64,000 bases of DNA from positions 1 to 64,000 of the forward strand of contig NZ_JAOALK010000041.1 in assembly GCF_025154055.1 (NCBI RefSeq), in the 5' to 3' direction. The DNA comes from Aquibacillus koreensis (lineage in GTDB: Bacteria; Bacillota; Bacilli; Bacillales; Amphibacillaceae). Shown here piece after piece: positions 1 to 7,281 of this stretch (within the stretch, counting starts at the first letter, position 1; each line of letters opens with the position of its first letter). The notes under the pieces are model-generated. The model saw nothing but the letters and a program-made list of their open reading frames with translations. It had not been told where the DNA came from and searched no databases. A program made the translations under genes and the position numbers.

Positions 1-85
1 TGGAGTGACCTAACTAAATGAGACAGAGGAAAAAGCACCCCCTGAGTCGTATATAAATTAAACGACTACTGGAGGTGCTTTTCTC

Positions 86-409
86 ATGGGAGAAAATAAA
101 AATGTTTATTCTGAAGAGGTTAAAAGGAAAGTCATTGAAATGAAGTTGTCTAAAAAATATACCAATAAACAGATTATGGAGAAGTGCGGTATACGTAACG
201 TTAGTCAAATCAAAAGATGGATGAAATGGTTTCGTGATGGGGAGGAACACCGACTGTCGCAACCCATTGGTAAACAATATTCCTTTGGGAAAGGTCCTGA
301 GGAGCTAAGTGAAATAGACCAATTAAAACGGCAAGTTAAGCATCTAAAAATTAAAAATGAAATCTTAAAAAAGTACCAGGAAATCGAAGGGAGTTGGTAC
401 CAGAAGTAG
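86..409 (+). CDS. IS3-family transposase OrfA
   Basis: 107 aa. OrfA is the DNA-binding half of an IS3-type transposase. Residues about 8-50 form a helix-turn-helix (EEVKRKVIEMK ... GIRNVSQIKRWMKW). The C-terminal third is a leucine/lysine-rich helix (ELSEIDQLKRQVKHLKIKN) like the zipper that holds the OrfAB dimer. Translation starts at ATG 86 after GGAGG (71-75). The stop at 407-409 overlaps the start of orfB, and an A-AAA-AAG slippery heptamer at 367-373 lies in the correct phase for a -1 shift to OrfAB. Confidence 0.92.
   Translation: MGENKNVYSEEVKRKVIEMKLSKKYTNKQIMEKCGIRNVSQIKRWMKWFRDGEEHRLSQPIGKQYSFGKGPEELSEIDQLKRQVKHLKIKNEILKKYQEIEGSWYQK
367..373 (+). promoter_or_regulatory. -1 ribosomal frameshift site (A AAA AAG)
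   Basis: The heptamer is read in orfA as TTA AAA AAG, so its phase fits the X-XXY-YYZ rule. Slippage here moves ribosomes into the orfB frame and yields the fused OrfAB transposase, as is known for IS3-family elements. No pseudoknot was worked out. Confidence 0.75.
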
Positions 410-1248
410 TAATAGAGCTAGTGGAGTCATTAAAGGAAGTTTATGCGGTATCGATGATATGTGATTGTATTGGAGTCCCTAGATCTACTTACTATCGTTG
501 GCTTCAAAAGTCATGGGAACCGACTGAGCTAGAACAACAAATAATCGATATTTGTAAAACCCTAAAATACAGAGTTGGACATAGAATGGTTAAAAAAATA
601 TTAAAAGAGGATCATCATATTTCTGTAAATAGGTTAACTGTGCAAAGAATCATGCAAAAATACAACATCCAATGTCGAGTCAAACCTAAAAGAAAATCAA
701 AAATTGCTGGTGAAAGTAAATGTATCGTTCCAAATTTGTTGGAACAGAATTTTAAAGCAGATAGACCTAACCAAAAGTGGGTTACAGATATAACATACTT
801 GAATTTTGGAGAGTCAACGATGTATTTATCATCCATCATGGATTTGTACAATAATGAAATTGTTGCTTATCGAGTTAGTCATAACCAAGAAGTAGATCTA
901 GTGCTAGAAACATTGAAAGCAGCTTGTAATGGGCGAGAAACGAAAGGACTGATACTTCACAGTGACCAGGGATCGCAATACACTTCGTATGCTTTTCAAG
1001 AGTTAGCTGAAGAAAAAGGCATTATCACAAGCATGTCCCGCAAAGGCAATTGCTTTGATAATGCCGTCATTGAATCCTTCCACTCCACCATAAAGTCGGA
1101 AGAATTCTACACACACCAAAAGGCGCGTCTTACAAACTCTATTGTACTAGAAAAAGTCGAATCTTACATGTATTATTACAACTATATACGACCGTTTTCA
1201 AAATTAAACTGCCTTTCCCCTGTTCAATTCAGGGCAAAGGCAGCATAG
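394..1248 (+). CDS. IS3-family transposase OrfB (DDE integrase domain)
   Basis: 284 aa as an independent frame; probably made mainly as OrfAB by -1 frameshifting. Residues 1-110 hold the HTH_21-like region (CIGVPRSTYYRWL, VGHRMVKKIL). The rve catalytic core follows, with all three acidic residues: D132 (WVTDITYL), D191 (HSDQGSQYTS) and E227 (NAVIESFHSTIK), a D-35-E spacing. The frame is intact to the right end, so the element could be active. Confidence 0.93.
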   Translation: MVPEVVIELVESLKEVYAVSMICDCIGVPRSTYYRWLQKSWEPTELEQQIIDICKTLKYRVGHRMVKKILKEDHHISVNRLTVQRIMQKYNIQCRVKPKRKSKIAGESKCIVPNLLEQNFKADRPNQKWVTDITYLNFGESTMYLSSIMDLYNNEIVAYRVSHNQEVDLVLETLKAACNGRETKGLILHSDQGSQYTSYAFQELAEEKGIITSMSRKGNCFDNAVIESFHSTIKSEEFYTHQKARLTNSIVLEKVESYMYYYNYIRPFSKLNCLSPVQFRAKAA

Positions 1249-1284
1249 GTGCTTTTTCTTGTCTCATATTACTAGGTCAGTTCA

Positions 1285-1386
1285 ATATTATTGACGGTCC
1301 TTTTCTTTTGAAATGGTTTTAATAATTATTGGAATTTTATGTTAATATAAAATGTGAATAAGTGATCTTAATGTAAAGAGGCAGAA
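1285..1386 (+). repeat. Cassette repeat, long class, left half removed by the IS
   Basis: The right stem arm TTGACGGTCC is at 1291-1300, followed by CTTTTCTTTT. An AT-rich block (TGTTAATAT at 1340-1348) then resembles the promoter block of the repeats at 2572 and 19826. Core 2 (GTAAAGAGGCAG) is at 1373-1384. The left stem arm is missing because the IS3 element lies there. Confidence 0.7.
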
Positions 1387-1446
1387 TACTTTAACAAAAA
1401 ATATGGGGAAATTATCTAATTAAAAGGGGAATAAAATGGTTAAAAA

Positions 1447-2034
1447 GTGAACCTACTATTGATTTTATCAGTTATCGTTTTGGTTCTTACTGGGTGTAAG
1501 CCAAAATCAATTGATACAGCAATTGAAAAGTATGTGCCTTATGATGTGAATAAAGTAATCAAGAAAATAGAAATAACAGATAACTTAGTTTTGGTTTTTT
1601 ATACACTAAAAGCAGAGGTTGAACAGGGTAACAAAATGCAGAAATTAGACGATGTATTGAATATCGCTATATTTAAAGGTAACTCAGAAGATGGCTGGGA
1701 ATTTCTTGGTGAAAATGGTTGGTCTAATTATAACCATTCAGAAATGGAAGTATATGACGATACAATCTTTTATAAGGATGAGCAAGAAGTGAAAAATGTT
1801 GCAGTAATGTATGGGCGTGTTTATAACCCTGATATTATAAGGGTGGAAGTAGGTAACGAAGAAACCAATTATACAAAAGCAAACTTATTTGAAATAGATG
1901 GAATTAGATATTTTTATAGGATTTATAATAAAAGCGATTTACTTTGGAAACACAGTGGAGAACTAAAGAAGGAGAAACTGTATCAATTGGAGCCAAAGGG
2001 TTCGCAGCAAGAGGCATTTCAGGAGATGGAATAA
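1447..2034 (+). CDS. Lipoprotein, cassette-borne, unknown function
   Basis: 195 aa from GTG 1447. The N-terminus is a lipoprotein signal (hydrophobic LLLILSVIVLVL then LTGC at residues 14-17), so the protein should be anchored outside the membrane. The rest is a soluble domain of no family I recognise. Start doubtful: the ribosome site (AAGGGG near 1425) fits ATG 1436, which reads ATG GTT AAA AAG TGA and stops. The charged n-region usual for lipoproteins lies in that other frame, so a one-base shift at the 5' end is likely. It may be poorly expressed. Confidence 0.7.
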   Translation: MNLLLILSVIVLVLTGCKPKSIDTAIEKYVPYDVNKVIKKIEITDNLVLVFYTLKAEVEQGNKMQKLDDVLNIAIFKGNSEDGWEFLGENGWSNYNHSEMEVYDDTIFYKDEQEVKNVAVMYGRVYNPDIIRVEVGNEETNYTKANLFEIDGIRYFYRIYNKSDLLWKHSGELKKEKLYQLEPKGSQQEAFQEME

Positions 2035-2070
2035 TTATTGTTAAACGAAGAGGAGAATAAAATGAAAATC

Positions 2071-2134
2071 TTTCACTAACGTTGAATAAGGAGTTGTCGA
2101 TGCGGCAGCTCCTATTGTGCTAAAGGGCAGGTAC
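2071..2134 (+). repeat. Cassette repeat, short class
   Basis: Core 1 is shortened here: CACTAAC at 2074 runs straight into GTTGAATAAGG, lacking the usual GGGTGCAAAT. A stem-loop follows at 2090-2112 (GGAGTTGTCG against CGGCAGCTCC, 3-nt loop), then core 2 TGTGCTAAAGGGCAGG at 2116-2131. A five-codon ORF (ATG AAA ATC TTT CAC TAA, from 2062) precedes it and may be what is left of a deleted cassette. Confidence 0.8.
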
Positions 2135-2203
2135 ATTAGTGAAAGAAGGCATAATGTTTTTTTGTGGTGAAATAGTTATTTATAAAAAGGGAGAGAGTGA
2201 AAT

Positions 2204-2566
2204 ATGAATTATCGTAGAAAAATGTACAAAGTCGCACCAAGTATCTTAGATGAGTTTAACAAGCATTTTAATCAAACGCTTCTACCAACCCAACTTAAAT
2301 ATGGTGCAAGGTTAGTTGGTAGATGGATGACTAAAGAGAACGACGGTGTTATAGATATTTTCGCAATATGGGAATATGATAGCTACGAAGATTATGAAAT
2401 CATTGAAAATAAAGTTAAAAGTGATGAAGAACACGTTAAGCGAGTCCAAAAATGGTTTCAAAAAATGGGCGGACGAGAAAAATTGAAAGAAGTATTTTTT
2501 AGTATAGAGCAAGATTTTATAGAAACAACCGTACCTTTAGATAAAACTATCTTGTCAATAAAGTAA
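2204..2566 (+). CDS. NIPSNAP-family protein
   Basis: 120 aa. The sequence has the features of small NIPSNAP/ferredoxin-like proteins: a basic N-terminal strand (YRRKMYKVAPSIL), then FNKHFNQTLLPTQLKYGARLVGRW, and a second half with an acidic helix. Such proteins form dimeric alpha+beta barrels; no catalytic role is established. A good ribosome site (GGGAGAG) precedes ATG 2204. Single gene between two cassette repeats. Confidence 0.75.
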   Translation: MNYRRKMYKVAPSILDEFNKHFNQTLLPTQLKYGARLVGRWMTKENDGVIDIFAIWEYDSYEDYEIIENKVKSDEEHVKRVQKWFQKMGGREKLKEVFFSIEQDFIETTVPLDKTILSIK

Positions 2567-2571
2567 TTTTA

Positions 2572-2718
2572 CTTGTTACACTAAAGGGGAGCTTTAGTGC
2601 AACAAGAGGATCGTCATTTCTTAATGGCGATTCTTTTCTTTTGAACAATATCAAGAATTATTGGAATTTTATGTTAAAATATAAGTGTGAAATACTGATC
2701 TTAAAGTAAAGGGCAGGA
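2572..2718 (+). repeat. Cassette repeat, long class (core-stem-promoter-core)
   Basis: Core 1 is a clear dyad: arm GTTACACTAAA 2575-2585, spacer GGGGAGC 2586-2592, arm TTTAGTGCAAC 2593-2603 (10 of 11 positions complementary). Then a stem of ATCGTCAT against ATGGCGAT (2610-2632) followed by CTTTTCTTTT, an extended -10 at 2672-2680, and core 2 GTAAAGGGCAGG at 2706-2717. Confidence 0.82.
2672..2680 (+). promoter_or_regulatory. Extended -10 promoter inside cassette repeat
   Basis: TGTTAAAAT fits an extended -10 (TGN + TAAAAT). No convincing -35 hexamer lies 17 nt upstream. The same block with small changes recurs in the long-class repeats at 7968, 19924, 20997 and 28248, which supports a conserved role in driving the following cassette. 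Confidence 0.45.
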
Positions 2719-2780
2719 ATCTTTAATAATTAAACAATTGTTTTTGTCCTAACAGAGTAGGATATATGGACTGGAGATGA

Positions 2781-2987
2781 ATTGTAATCAAACACTTTAA
2801 AAATAAGCGTTACTGGGTACTAACGCCACCATTCTTAATAATTACTATGTTACTAATTTACTTTTTACCAGAAAATAAAATGTACTATGTGCTTACAGTT
2901 CCTATACTTTTTTGGATTGTATATTATATTGGGAATTATTATGAAAAAAAGAAAAGTACCAATAAAAGTATTGATGATTCATATTAA
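2781..2987 (+). CDS. Small two-helix membrane protein, non-AUG start
   Basis: 68 aa. The frame is closed upstream by TGA at 2778, and the first codon at the right distance from GGAG (2773-2776) is ATT 2781. There is no ATG/GTG/TTG before the first helix. Two hydrophobic segments (VLTPPFLIITMLLIYFL and YYVLTVPILFWIVYYIG) are separated by a short polar turn, and the tail is lysine-rich. Either ATT is used as a weak start or ATG was lost. Function unknown. Confidence 0.55.
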   Translation: MVIKHFKNKRYWVLTPPFLIITMLLIYFLPENKMYYVLTVPILFWIVYYIGNYYEKKKSTNKSIDDSY

Positions 2988-3046
2988 ACAAACGGGTGCG
3001 AATGCTTAACAGGTATTCGCTTCTTTCGTTAAAGAAGCTGGATTCA
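2986..3046 (+). repeat. Cassette repeat, variant stem
   Basis: Core 1 ACAAACGGGTGCG lies at 2988-3000. The stem is GCGAATGC (2998-3005) against GTATTCGC (3013-3020), unlike the common GGAGTTGTCG stem. Core 2 variant GTTAAAGAAGCTGG is at 3028-3041. Same architecture, different stem sequence. Confidence 0.7.
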
Positions 3047-3082
3047 TTAATAACTTGAGATGCGAAAAGGGGGTTAGTTAAA

Positions 3083-3706
3083 TTGAAAATAAAAAGACAA
3101 GCAGTTATTTTCACTGTTTTAGGCTTAGGAATTATAACATTTCTAGCTTTATGGGTTTCCTCTGAAAGAGATAATAGAGAATACGAACGATATCTATCTG
3201 GGGAATTAGTAAATCAAATCGTTCCTATATCAAGTGCTCCACCATACGCATTAAGCATCATACAAGACGTATTGGAGAAAGGTGAAATTACCAAAGCACA
3301 GGCTGCAGAATTAGAAAATAGCTTTTACTATTTAGCATTTGATACGCAAGACATAACTGAGATGGATATGTACCTTGGTCGTTTGGGAAATTATAACGAT
3401 GATGAAATTGTCACTATAAATGACGAATATAGGAAATTCTTTATGTTTCTGAAAGATGAAATGGAAAGTAATGAAGTCGAACTAACACCAGAACAGCTAA
3501 AAGAAATAGAACAAATGGAACGTTTAATGCAGAATTATAGTAAGGTTGTTGAGGATACTTTAATGTTTACAGGTGAAGCTAAAGTTTCGGGACAACCATC
3601 TAAGTTCTTTGACTATTATCTCGAACTAGGAATACAGGATGATTATTGGGTTGAATTGCTTAAGGGATATGAAAAAGTAACAGATTCTAGTTATCGTCTA
3701 AATTAG
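3083..3706 (+). CDS. Membrane-anchored protein of unknown function
   Basis: 207 aa from TTG 3083 behind AAAAGGGGG. One N-terminal signal-anchor (residues about 8-25, VIFTVLGLGIITFLALWV) is followed by an acidic, helix-rich extracellular domain (for example QAAELENSFYYLAFDTQDITEMDMYLGR in pieces). I recognise no family. It stands alone between repeats at 2986 and 3736. Confidence 0.72.
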   Translation: MKIKRQAVIFTVLGLGIITFLALWVSSERDNREYERYLSGELVNQIVPISSAPPYALSIIQDVLEKGEITKAQAAELENSFYYLAFDTQDITEMDMYLGRLGNYNDDEIVTINDEYRKFFMFLKDEMESNEVELTPEQLKEIEQMERLMQNYSKVVEDTLMFTGEAKVSGQPSKFFDYYLELGIQDDYWVELLKGYEKVTDSSYRLN

Positions 3707-3735
3707 AAATGCTAACATGGTTCTAATTGAAAGGC

Positions 3736-3796
3736 TTATTCAATATAAGGGTGGCTAGAGTGGAACAAACGAGTATTTTATTGGGTGATTAAGGGA
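3736..3796 (+). repeat. Cassette repeat, degenerate
   Basis: Core 1 ATATAAGGGTGGC at 3743-3755, with flanking TTATTCAA and GTGGAACAA as inverted arms. A weak second core (GATTAAGGG) is near 3787. The stem-loop is not clear. Confidence 0.55.
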
Positions 3797-3815
3797 ATAC
3801 GAGGAGGATTAGTTT

Positions 3816-4082
3816 ATGTTAGAACTTATTGGGATATTTTCATTTACTATAATTCTCTTAATTGTAATTGGATTTATCTTTTTCAACGTAGCTGGATTTA
3901 TTAAACCAACCACGGTACAAATACAACTATTCGGCATCCATCTAACAATATTTGGTGGGTTCATAATTAATGACATGTTAGTAATAGGTTTCTTAATTAT
4001 GTTGTTAGGCTTAGCTATTGGTTTATATGGAAGTTTTAAAGATAGTGATTCGTTTAATCAAACCGAAGAAAATAAGAATTAA
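3816..4082 (+). CDS. Small integral membrane protein
   Basis: 88 aa. Two long hydrophobic stretches (residues about 3-28 and 42-70) leave a short charged C-terminus (DSDSFNQTEENKN). The start ATG 3816 sits behind GGAGG. No recognised family; typical of the many short membrane proteins in this array. Confidence 0.7.
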   Translation: MLELIGIFSFTIILLIVIGFIFFNVAGFIKPTTVQIQLFGIHLTIFGGFIINDMLVIGFLIMLLGLAIGLYGSFKDSDSFNQTEENKN

Positions 4083-4084
4083 TA

Positions 4085-4125
4085 TTGTTGAACTAACGAA
4101 GCAGGTTAGTACAATAACAGGGGGG
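4085..4125 (+). repeat. Single-core cassette junction, clean dyad
   Basis: Only one core, no stem-loop. The arms TTGAACTAAC (4088-4097) and GTTAGTACAA (4105-4114) are complementary at 9 of 10 positions around a 7-nt centre GAAGCAG (4098-4104). This is the clearest single example of the core-2 type as a dyad. Confidence 0.75.
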
Positions 4126-4133
4126 CTAATCTT

Positions 4134-4526
4134 TTGACAAAAAACAAAGTAATGTTAATCATTTTGTCTGTGATTTTCTTAGTGGTTATATGGTGGATGT
4201 TTTTTCCTAATGAAAGTGCAGAAGTTAGAAGTTTCACTTATGAAATCGAAGAAAACAATGACGAACTTATTTTTGACGTGCACTATCAGTTCCGTAACAG
4301 TACAGACAATTTTAGTTATGCAACTATTGTTTTAGACAGTTTCTTTTATCAACGAATTAAAAATCCTGAATCAATCGAACCCATTTTCTTAAATGGTGGA
4401 GTATCTGGTTCGACTAGAATAATTTTTAACAAGGAGGACTTAACTTCAGACTTTATCGAATCGTTAAAAACGAAGGAGAGAAATCCTTTTCGTGCTATAA
4501 GTATAGGTGAAGAAATAAATTTGTAA
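4134..4526 (+). CDS. Membrane-anchored protein of unknown function
   Basis: 130 aa from TTG 4134, behind GGGGGG. There is one N-terminal helix (VMLIILSVIFLVVIWWMFF), then an extracellular beta-rich domain (YEIEENNDELIFDVHYQFRN). It may fold as a small immunoglobulin-like domain; no family is recognised. Lies between a single-core junction and a full repeat. Confidence 0.7.
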   Translation: MTKNKVMLIILSVIFLVVIWWMFFPNESAEVRSFTYEIEENNDELIFDVHYQFRNSTDNFSYATIVLDSFFYQRIKNPESIEPIFLNGGVSGSTRIIFNKEDLTSDFIESLKTKERNPFRAISIGEEINL

Positions 4527-4529
4527 AGT

Positions 4530-4604
4530 GTTCAACTAAAGGGTGGCGAAAGTTGAACAAGGAGTTGTCGAATGCGACAGCTCTTGTTGTGTTAAAAAGC
4601 ACGT
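4530..4604 (+). repeat. Cassette repeat, short class
   Basis: Core 1 is ACTAAAGGGTGGCG, with outer arms GTTCAACT and AGTTGAAC as perfect complements (4530-4537 and 4551-4558). Stem GGAGTTGTCG against GCGACAGCTC at 4561-4583. Core 2 TGTTAAAAAGCACG at 4589-4603. Confidence 0.82.
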
Positions 4605-4686
4605 TCATTTAGAAAGGTAAGGTTATAGAAAGCGATGGGAGGATTCTACGGGGTAAAGAGTATGACATTTGAGGGGGAATAAGAAA

Positions 4687-5445
4687 ATGAAACAAATTGA
4701 TGTAGGTACTGAAGAAGCGATAAAAAGATGGGATGCCTTTGCAGATACATATTCAAAAAATCATACTGAACAAGGAGACCTTCATAAAGAGGTATTCTTA
4801 AACCCAACTCTATTTTCGCTTATTGGGAATATAAAAAATAAGAAGGTTTTAGATGCAGGGTGTGGTGAAGGGTATTTAAGTAGAATGCTTTGCAAGTCTG
4901 GTGCCACTGTTACAGCAGTTGATTATTCTCCGAGGATGATAGCAATTGCGAAAGAAAGAACCCAAAATGATTTGTTAATTGATTACAGACAAGGTAATTG
5001 TGAAGACTTAAATACTTTTGAAGATAAAAGTTTTGATTTAATTATTTCAAATATGGTTATTCAAGACCTTGCGAATTATGAAAAAGCATTTCAAGAAATG
5101 TATCGGTTATTAGTAGATGGAGGTAGTTTTATTTTTTCGATATTGCATCCTTGCTTTGTTACTCCAGAATGTGGATGGGAGAGAACAGAAAGCGGTGAAA
5201 AGTTGCACTGGAACGTAGATAAATATTTTTATGAAGGTGCTTATGAACAAGGTTTAGGTGGTAAAGAAAAAATGTTGTTATTTCATAGAACATTAACGAG
5301 TTATATAAATACTCTTATCAAAACTGGATTCGTTTTGGAGAGCATTGTAGAACCTATGCCATCAAAAGAAATGCTAAAAAAATACCCTTCATTTGAAGAA
5401 GATTTTAGATGTGCTGATTTTATAGTGTTCAAATTAAAAAAATAA
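4687..5445 (+). CDS. Class I SAM-dependent methyltransferase
   Basis: 252 aa from ATG 4687, chosen for the GAGGGGG site at 4671; an upstream TTG at 4669 is less likely. The Rossmann motif I is VLDAGCGEGYLSRML; later motifs are TAVDYSPRMIAIAKER and SFDLIISNMVIQDL, followed by LVDGGSFIFSILHPCF. This is a methyltransferase type 11 domain acting on a small molecule; the substrate cannot be told from sequence. Cytosolic. Cassette-borne, with no partner genes. Confidence 0.88.
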   Translation: MKQIDVGTEEAIKRWDAFADTYSKNHTEQGDLHKEVFLNPTLFSLIGNIKNKKVLDAGCGEGYLSRMLCKSGATVTAVDYSPRMIAIAKERTQNDLLIDYRQGNCEDLNTFEDKSFDLIISNMVIQDLANYEKAFQEMYRLLVDGGSFIFSILHPCFVTPECGWERTESGEKLHWNVDKYFYEGAYEQGLGGKEKMLLFHRTLTSYINTLIKTGFVLESIVEPMPSKEMLKKYPSFEEDFRCADFIVFKLKK

Positions 5446-5463
5446 ATGGGTTGAGAAATATAT

Positions 5464-5554
5464 TTTGTTCAAGTAAAGGGTGCGTATGCTCAACAAGAAT
5501 TTGCGGTCAGTTCAAGGTCTGGTCGTTTTATTGTTATTATAGATAAGAGCAGAA
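5464..5554 (+). repeat. Cassette repeat, variant stem
   Basis: Core 1 CAAGTAAAGGGTGCG at 5470-5484, with TTGTT on the left and CAACAAG on the right as arms. Stem GCGGTCAG (5503-5510) against TCTGGTCGT (5518-5526). Core 2 is decayed to GATAAGAGCAG (5542-5552). Confidence 0.65.
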
Positions 5555-5593
5555 TAATGAAAGAGCTTCATTTGAAATATTTGTAAGAAGTGT

Positions 5594-5622
5594 TTGAAAT
5601 TTAATTGATTTAAGGTTATGAT
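5594..5622 (+). promoter_or_regulatory. Sigma-A promoter of tyrS
   Basis: TTGAAA at 5594-5599 and TATGAT at 5617-5622 are separated by 17 nt. It lies just upstream of the T-box leader and downstream of the cassette repeat, so tyrS carries its own promoter within the cassette. Confidence 0.65.
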
Positions 5623-5629
5623 TTATAGA

Positions 5630-5872
5630 AATATTTTCAAGTTAAAAGTTATGATAGGAATCAGTAGTTACTTATTTCCCTGTTTTAGAGAGCTGATGGT
5701 TGGTGAAAATCAGTACAAAAATAAGAACGAATTACCTCCTTGAACTTTCTTTACGAACATACAAGTAGTAAAGAACGGACGAACCGTTATTCGAAATGAG
5801 TGGAAGAGAAATCTTCAATTAGGGTGGTACCACGTTAACCACGTCCCTTTTTATTAGGGGACGTGTTTTTTT
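5630..5872 (+). promoter_or_regulatory. T-box riboswitch leader (tyrosine)
   Basis: The conserved T-box AGGGTGGTACCACG is at 5821-5834. A terminator stem follows, ACGTCCC (5841-5847) against GGGACGT (5858-5864), with a T-run at 5866-5872; the T-box bases can pair with the first arm of it to make the antiterminator. A distal-loop-like GTTGGTGAAAATCAG is followed by TAC at 5714-5716, a candidate Tyr specifier codon. Uncharged tRNA-Tyr should permit read-through into tyrS. The specifier assignment is less certain than the T-box itself. Confidence 0.9.
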
Positions 5873-5898
5873 ATTTTATAAAATTGGAGGAGAGAAAT

Positions 5899-7146
5899 GT
5901 GAAAAACCTTTTGGAAGAATTATCAAGTGAGCAATTAGTTGAAGTAGAGCGTCAATTTAAAATTTATTCCAATGGAGCAAATGATATTATTCCTGAAAAT
6001 GAATTAAAGAACAAAATAGCACGGTCATTACTAAAAAATAGCCCATTAAAAATAAAGTTAGGCTTAGACCCATCTGCTCCTGATGTTCATATTGGTCATA
6101 CCGTTGTATTAAATAAACTAAAGCAATTTCAAGAAAACGGACACATTATTCAACTAATTATAGGGGATTTTACTGGTAAGATCGGTGATCCAACAGGAAA
6201 GTCGTCAGTAAGAAAACAACTTACAAATGAAGAAGTTCAGAATAATGCTAAAACATATTTTGAGCAATTTAGTAAGGTATTAGATATGGAGAAAGTAGAG
6301 TTATATTATAATTCAAAATGGCTAAGCAAACTTAACTTAGAAGATATTATTCGTATATCATCCAGCATTACAGTAGCCCGTTTACTTGAAAGAAACGATT
6401 TCTCTGAGCGTTATTCCACAGGAAAACCAATTTCTCTACATGAATTTTTCTACCCTTTAATGCAAGGATATGATTCTGTTGAACTCGAAAGTGATGTAGA
6501 ACTTGGTGGAACTGATCAACACTTTAATGTATTAATGGGAAGACAACTCCAAGAGCATTTCGGAAAAGAGAAACAAATAGTGATTTTGCTTCCTCTACTT
6601 GAAGGGCTTGATGGTGTTGAAAAAATGTCAAAATCAAAAAATAATTACATTGGTGTTGATGATAATCCAATTGATATGTACGGAAAAACAATGTCTATAC
6701 CTGACGAATTAATTGTAAAATATATAACTTTAATTACAGATTTATCACTCATAGAAAAAAATGAATTTAAAGAAGAGTTAGAGATCGGTAATCTTCATCC
6801 AAAAGAAGCAAAAATGTTCTTAGCAAGAACTATCGTTAGAATGTATCATGACGAGCAGGAAACAGAAAAAGCAGAGGAATCTTTTAAAGCCGTGTTCCAA
6901 AAAAGAACACTTCCTAATGAAATTCCAGTTGTAAAATGGCAAGGAGAAAAGGTAATTCCCATAATTGAGTTGCTTGTAGAACTAAAGTTGTTAAAATCAA
7001 AAACCGAAGCCCGCAAAATGATACAAAATGGTGGTGTTAGGATAAATACTGAAAAGGTAAATGATACACATTTACAAGTAAAAACTTTTGATGAGCCAAT
7101 TATTCAAGTTGGTAAACGAAAATTTATTAAACTGAAACCAGAATAG
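5899..7146 (+). CDS. tyrS: Tyrosyl-tRNA synthetase, TyrZ type
   Basis: 415 aa from GTG 5899, the codon at the correct distance from GGAGGAG (5887-5893); 413-430 aa is usual. Charges tRNA-Tyr in the cytosol. The class I signatures are present: HIGHTV near residue 60 and KMSKS near 235. There is an anticodon-recognition region and a C-terminal S4 RNA-binding domain ([19 protein letters not shown]). It is preceded by a Tyr T-box and its own promoter. As a single gene flanked by cassette repeats, it is probably a second copy besides the chromosomal synthetase. Accessory TyrRS copies are known to protect against inhibitors; that role here is inference. Confidence 0.95.
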   Translation: MKNLLEELSSEQLVEVERQFKIYSNGANDIIPENELKNKIARSLLKNSPLKIKLGLDPSAPDVHIGHTVVLNKLKQFQENGHIIQLIIGDFTGKIGDPTGKSSVRKQLTNEEVQNNAKTYFEQFSKVLDMEKVELYYNSKWLSKLNLEDIIRISSSITVARLLERNDFSERYSTGKPISLHEFFYPLMQGYDSVELESDVELGGTDQHFNVLMGRQLQEHFGKEKQIVILLPLLEGLDGVEKMSKSKNNYIGVDDNPIDMYGKTMSIPDELIVKYITLITDLSLIEKNEFKEELEIGNLHPKEAKMFLARTIVRMYHDEQETEKAEESFKAVFQKRTLPNEIPVVKWQGEKVIPIIELLVELKLLKSKTEARKMIQNGGVRINTEKVNDTHLQVKTFDEPIIQVGKRKFIKLKPE

Positions 7147-7255
7147 ATCAGTTCAGATCAGTTCATATTCAATAATCCTGGACTGTGAACACTAAGCACT
7201 CTTACTACAACAAGGCTAAATGCAAATTGTTTAATAGTTGAGCCATTAAGTCAAA
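7147..7255 (+). repeat. Degenerate cassette repeat
   Basis: A tandem ATCAGTTCAG / ATCAGTTCAT pair starts at 7147. A decayed core CTAAGCACTC lies at 7192-7201, as in the repeat at 19378, and a stem GGCTAAA against TAGTTGAGCC spans 7213-7243. Weak match to the family. Confidence 0.4.
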
Positions 7256-7281
7256 GAAATGCTTTGTAAAAAGGGGGAATT

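Larger units (their letters stand above)
1..1284 (+). mobile_element. IS3-family insertion sequence, complete
   Basis: Two overlapping reading frames (orfA 86-409, orfB 394-1248) lie between imperfect terminal inverted repeats of about 38 bp. The left end starts TGGAGTGACC at 1. The right end, read on the other strand, starts TGAACTGACC at 1284, and the matching continues through GAGACA and AAAAAGCACC. The ends carry the TG...CA termini expected of the family. The element sits inside a cassette repeat: just to its right (1291-1300) is only the right arm of a stem-loop whose left arm must lie left of the window. The left target flank is out of view, so the target duplication cannot be read. 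Confidence 0.93.

Noticed and set aside
2090-2112. Short-class stem-loops as ordinary intrinsic terminators
   Set aside because: The GGAGTTGTCG stem is followed by TATTGTG, not a T-run, and is always tied to the cores. Only long-class stems have T-rich tails.
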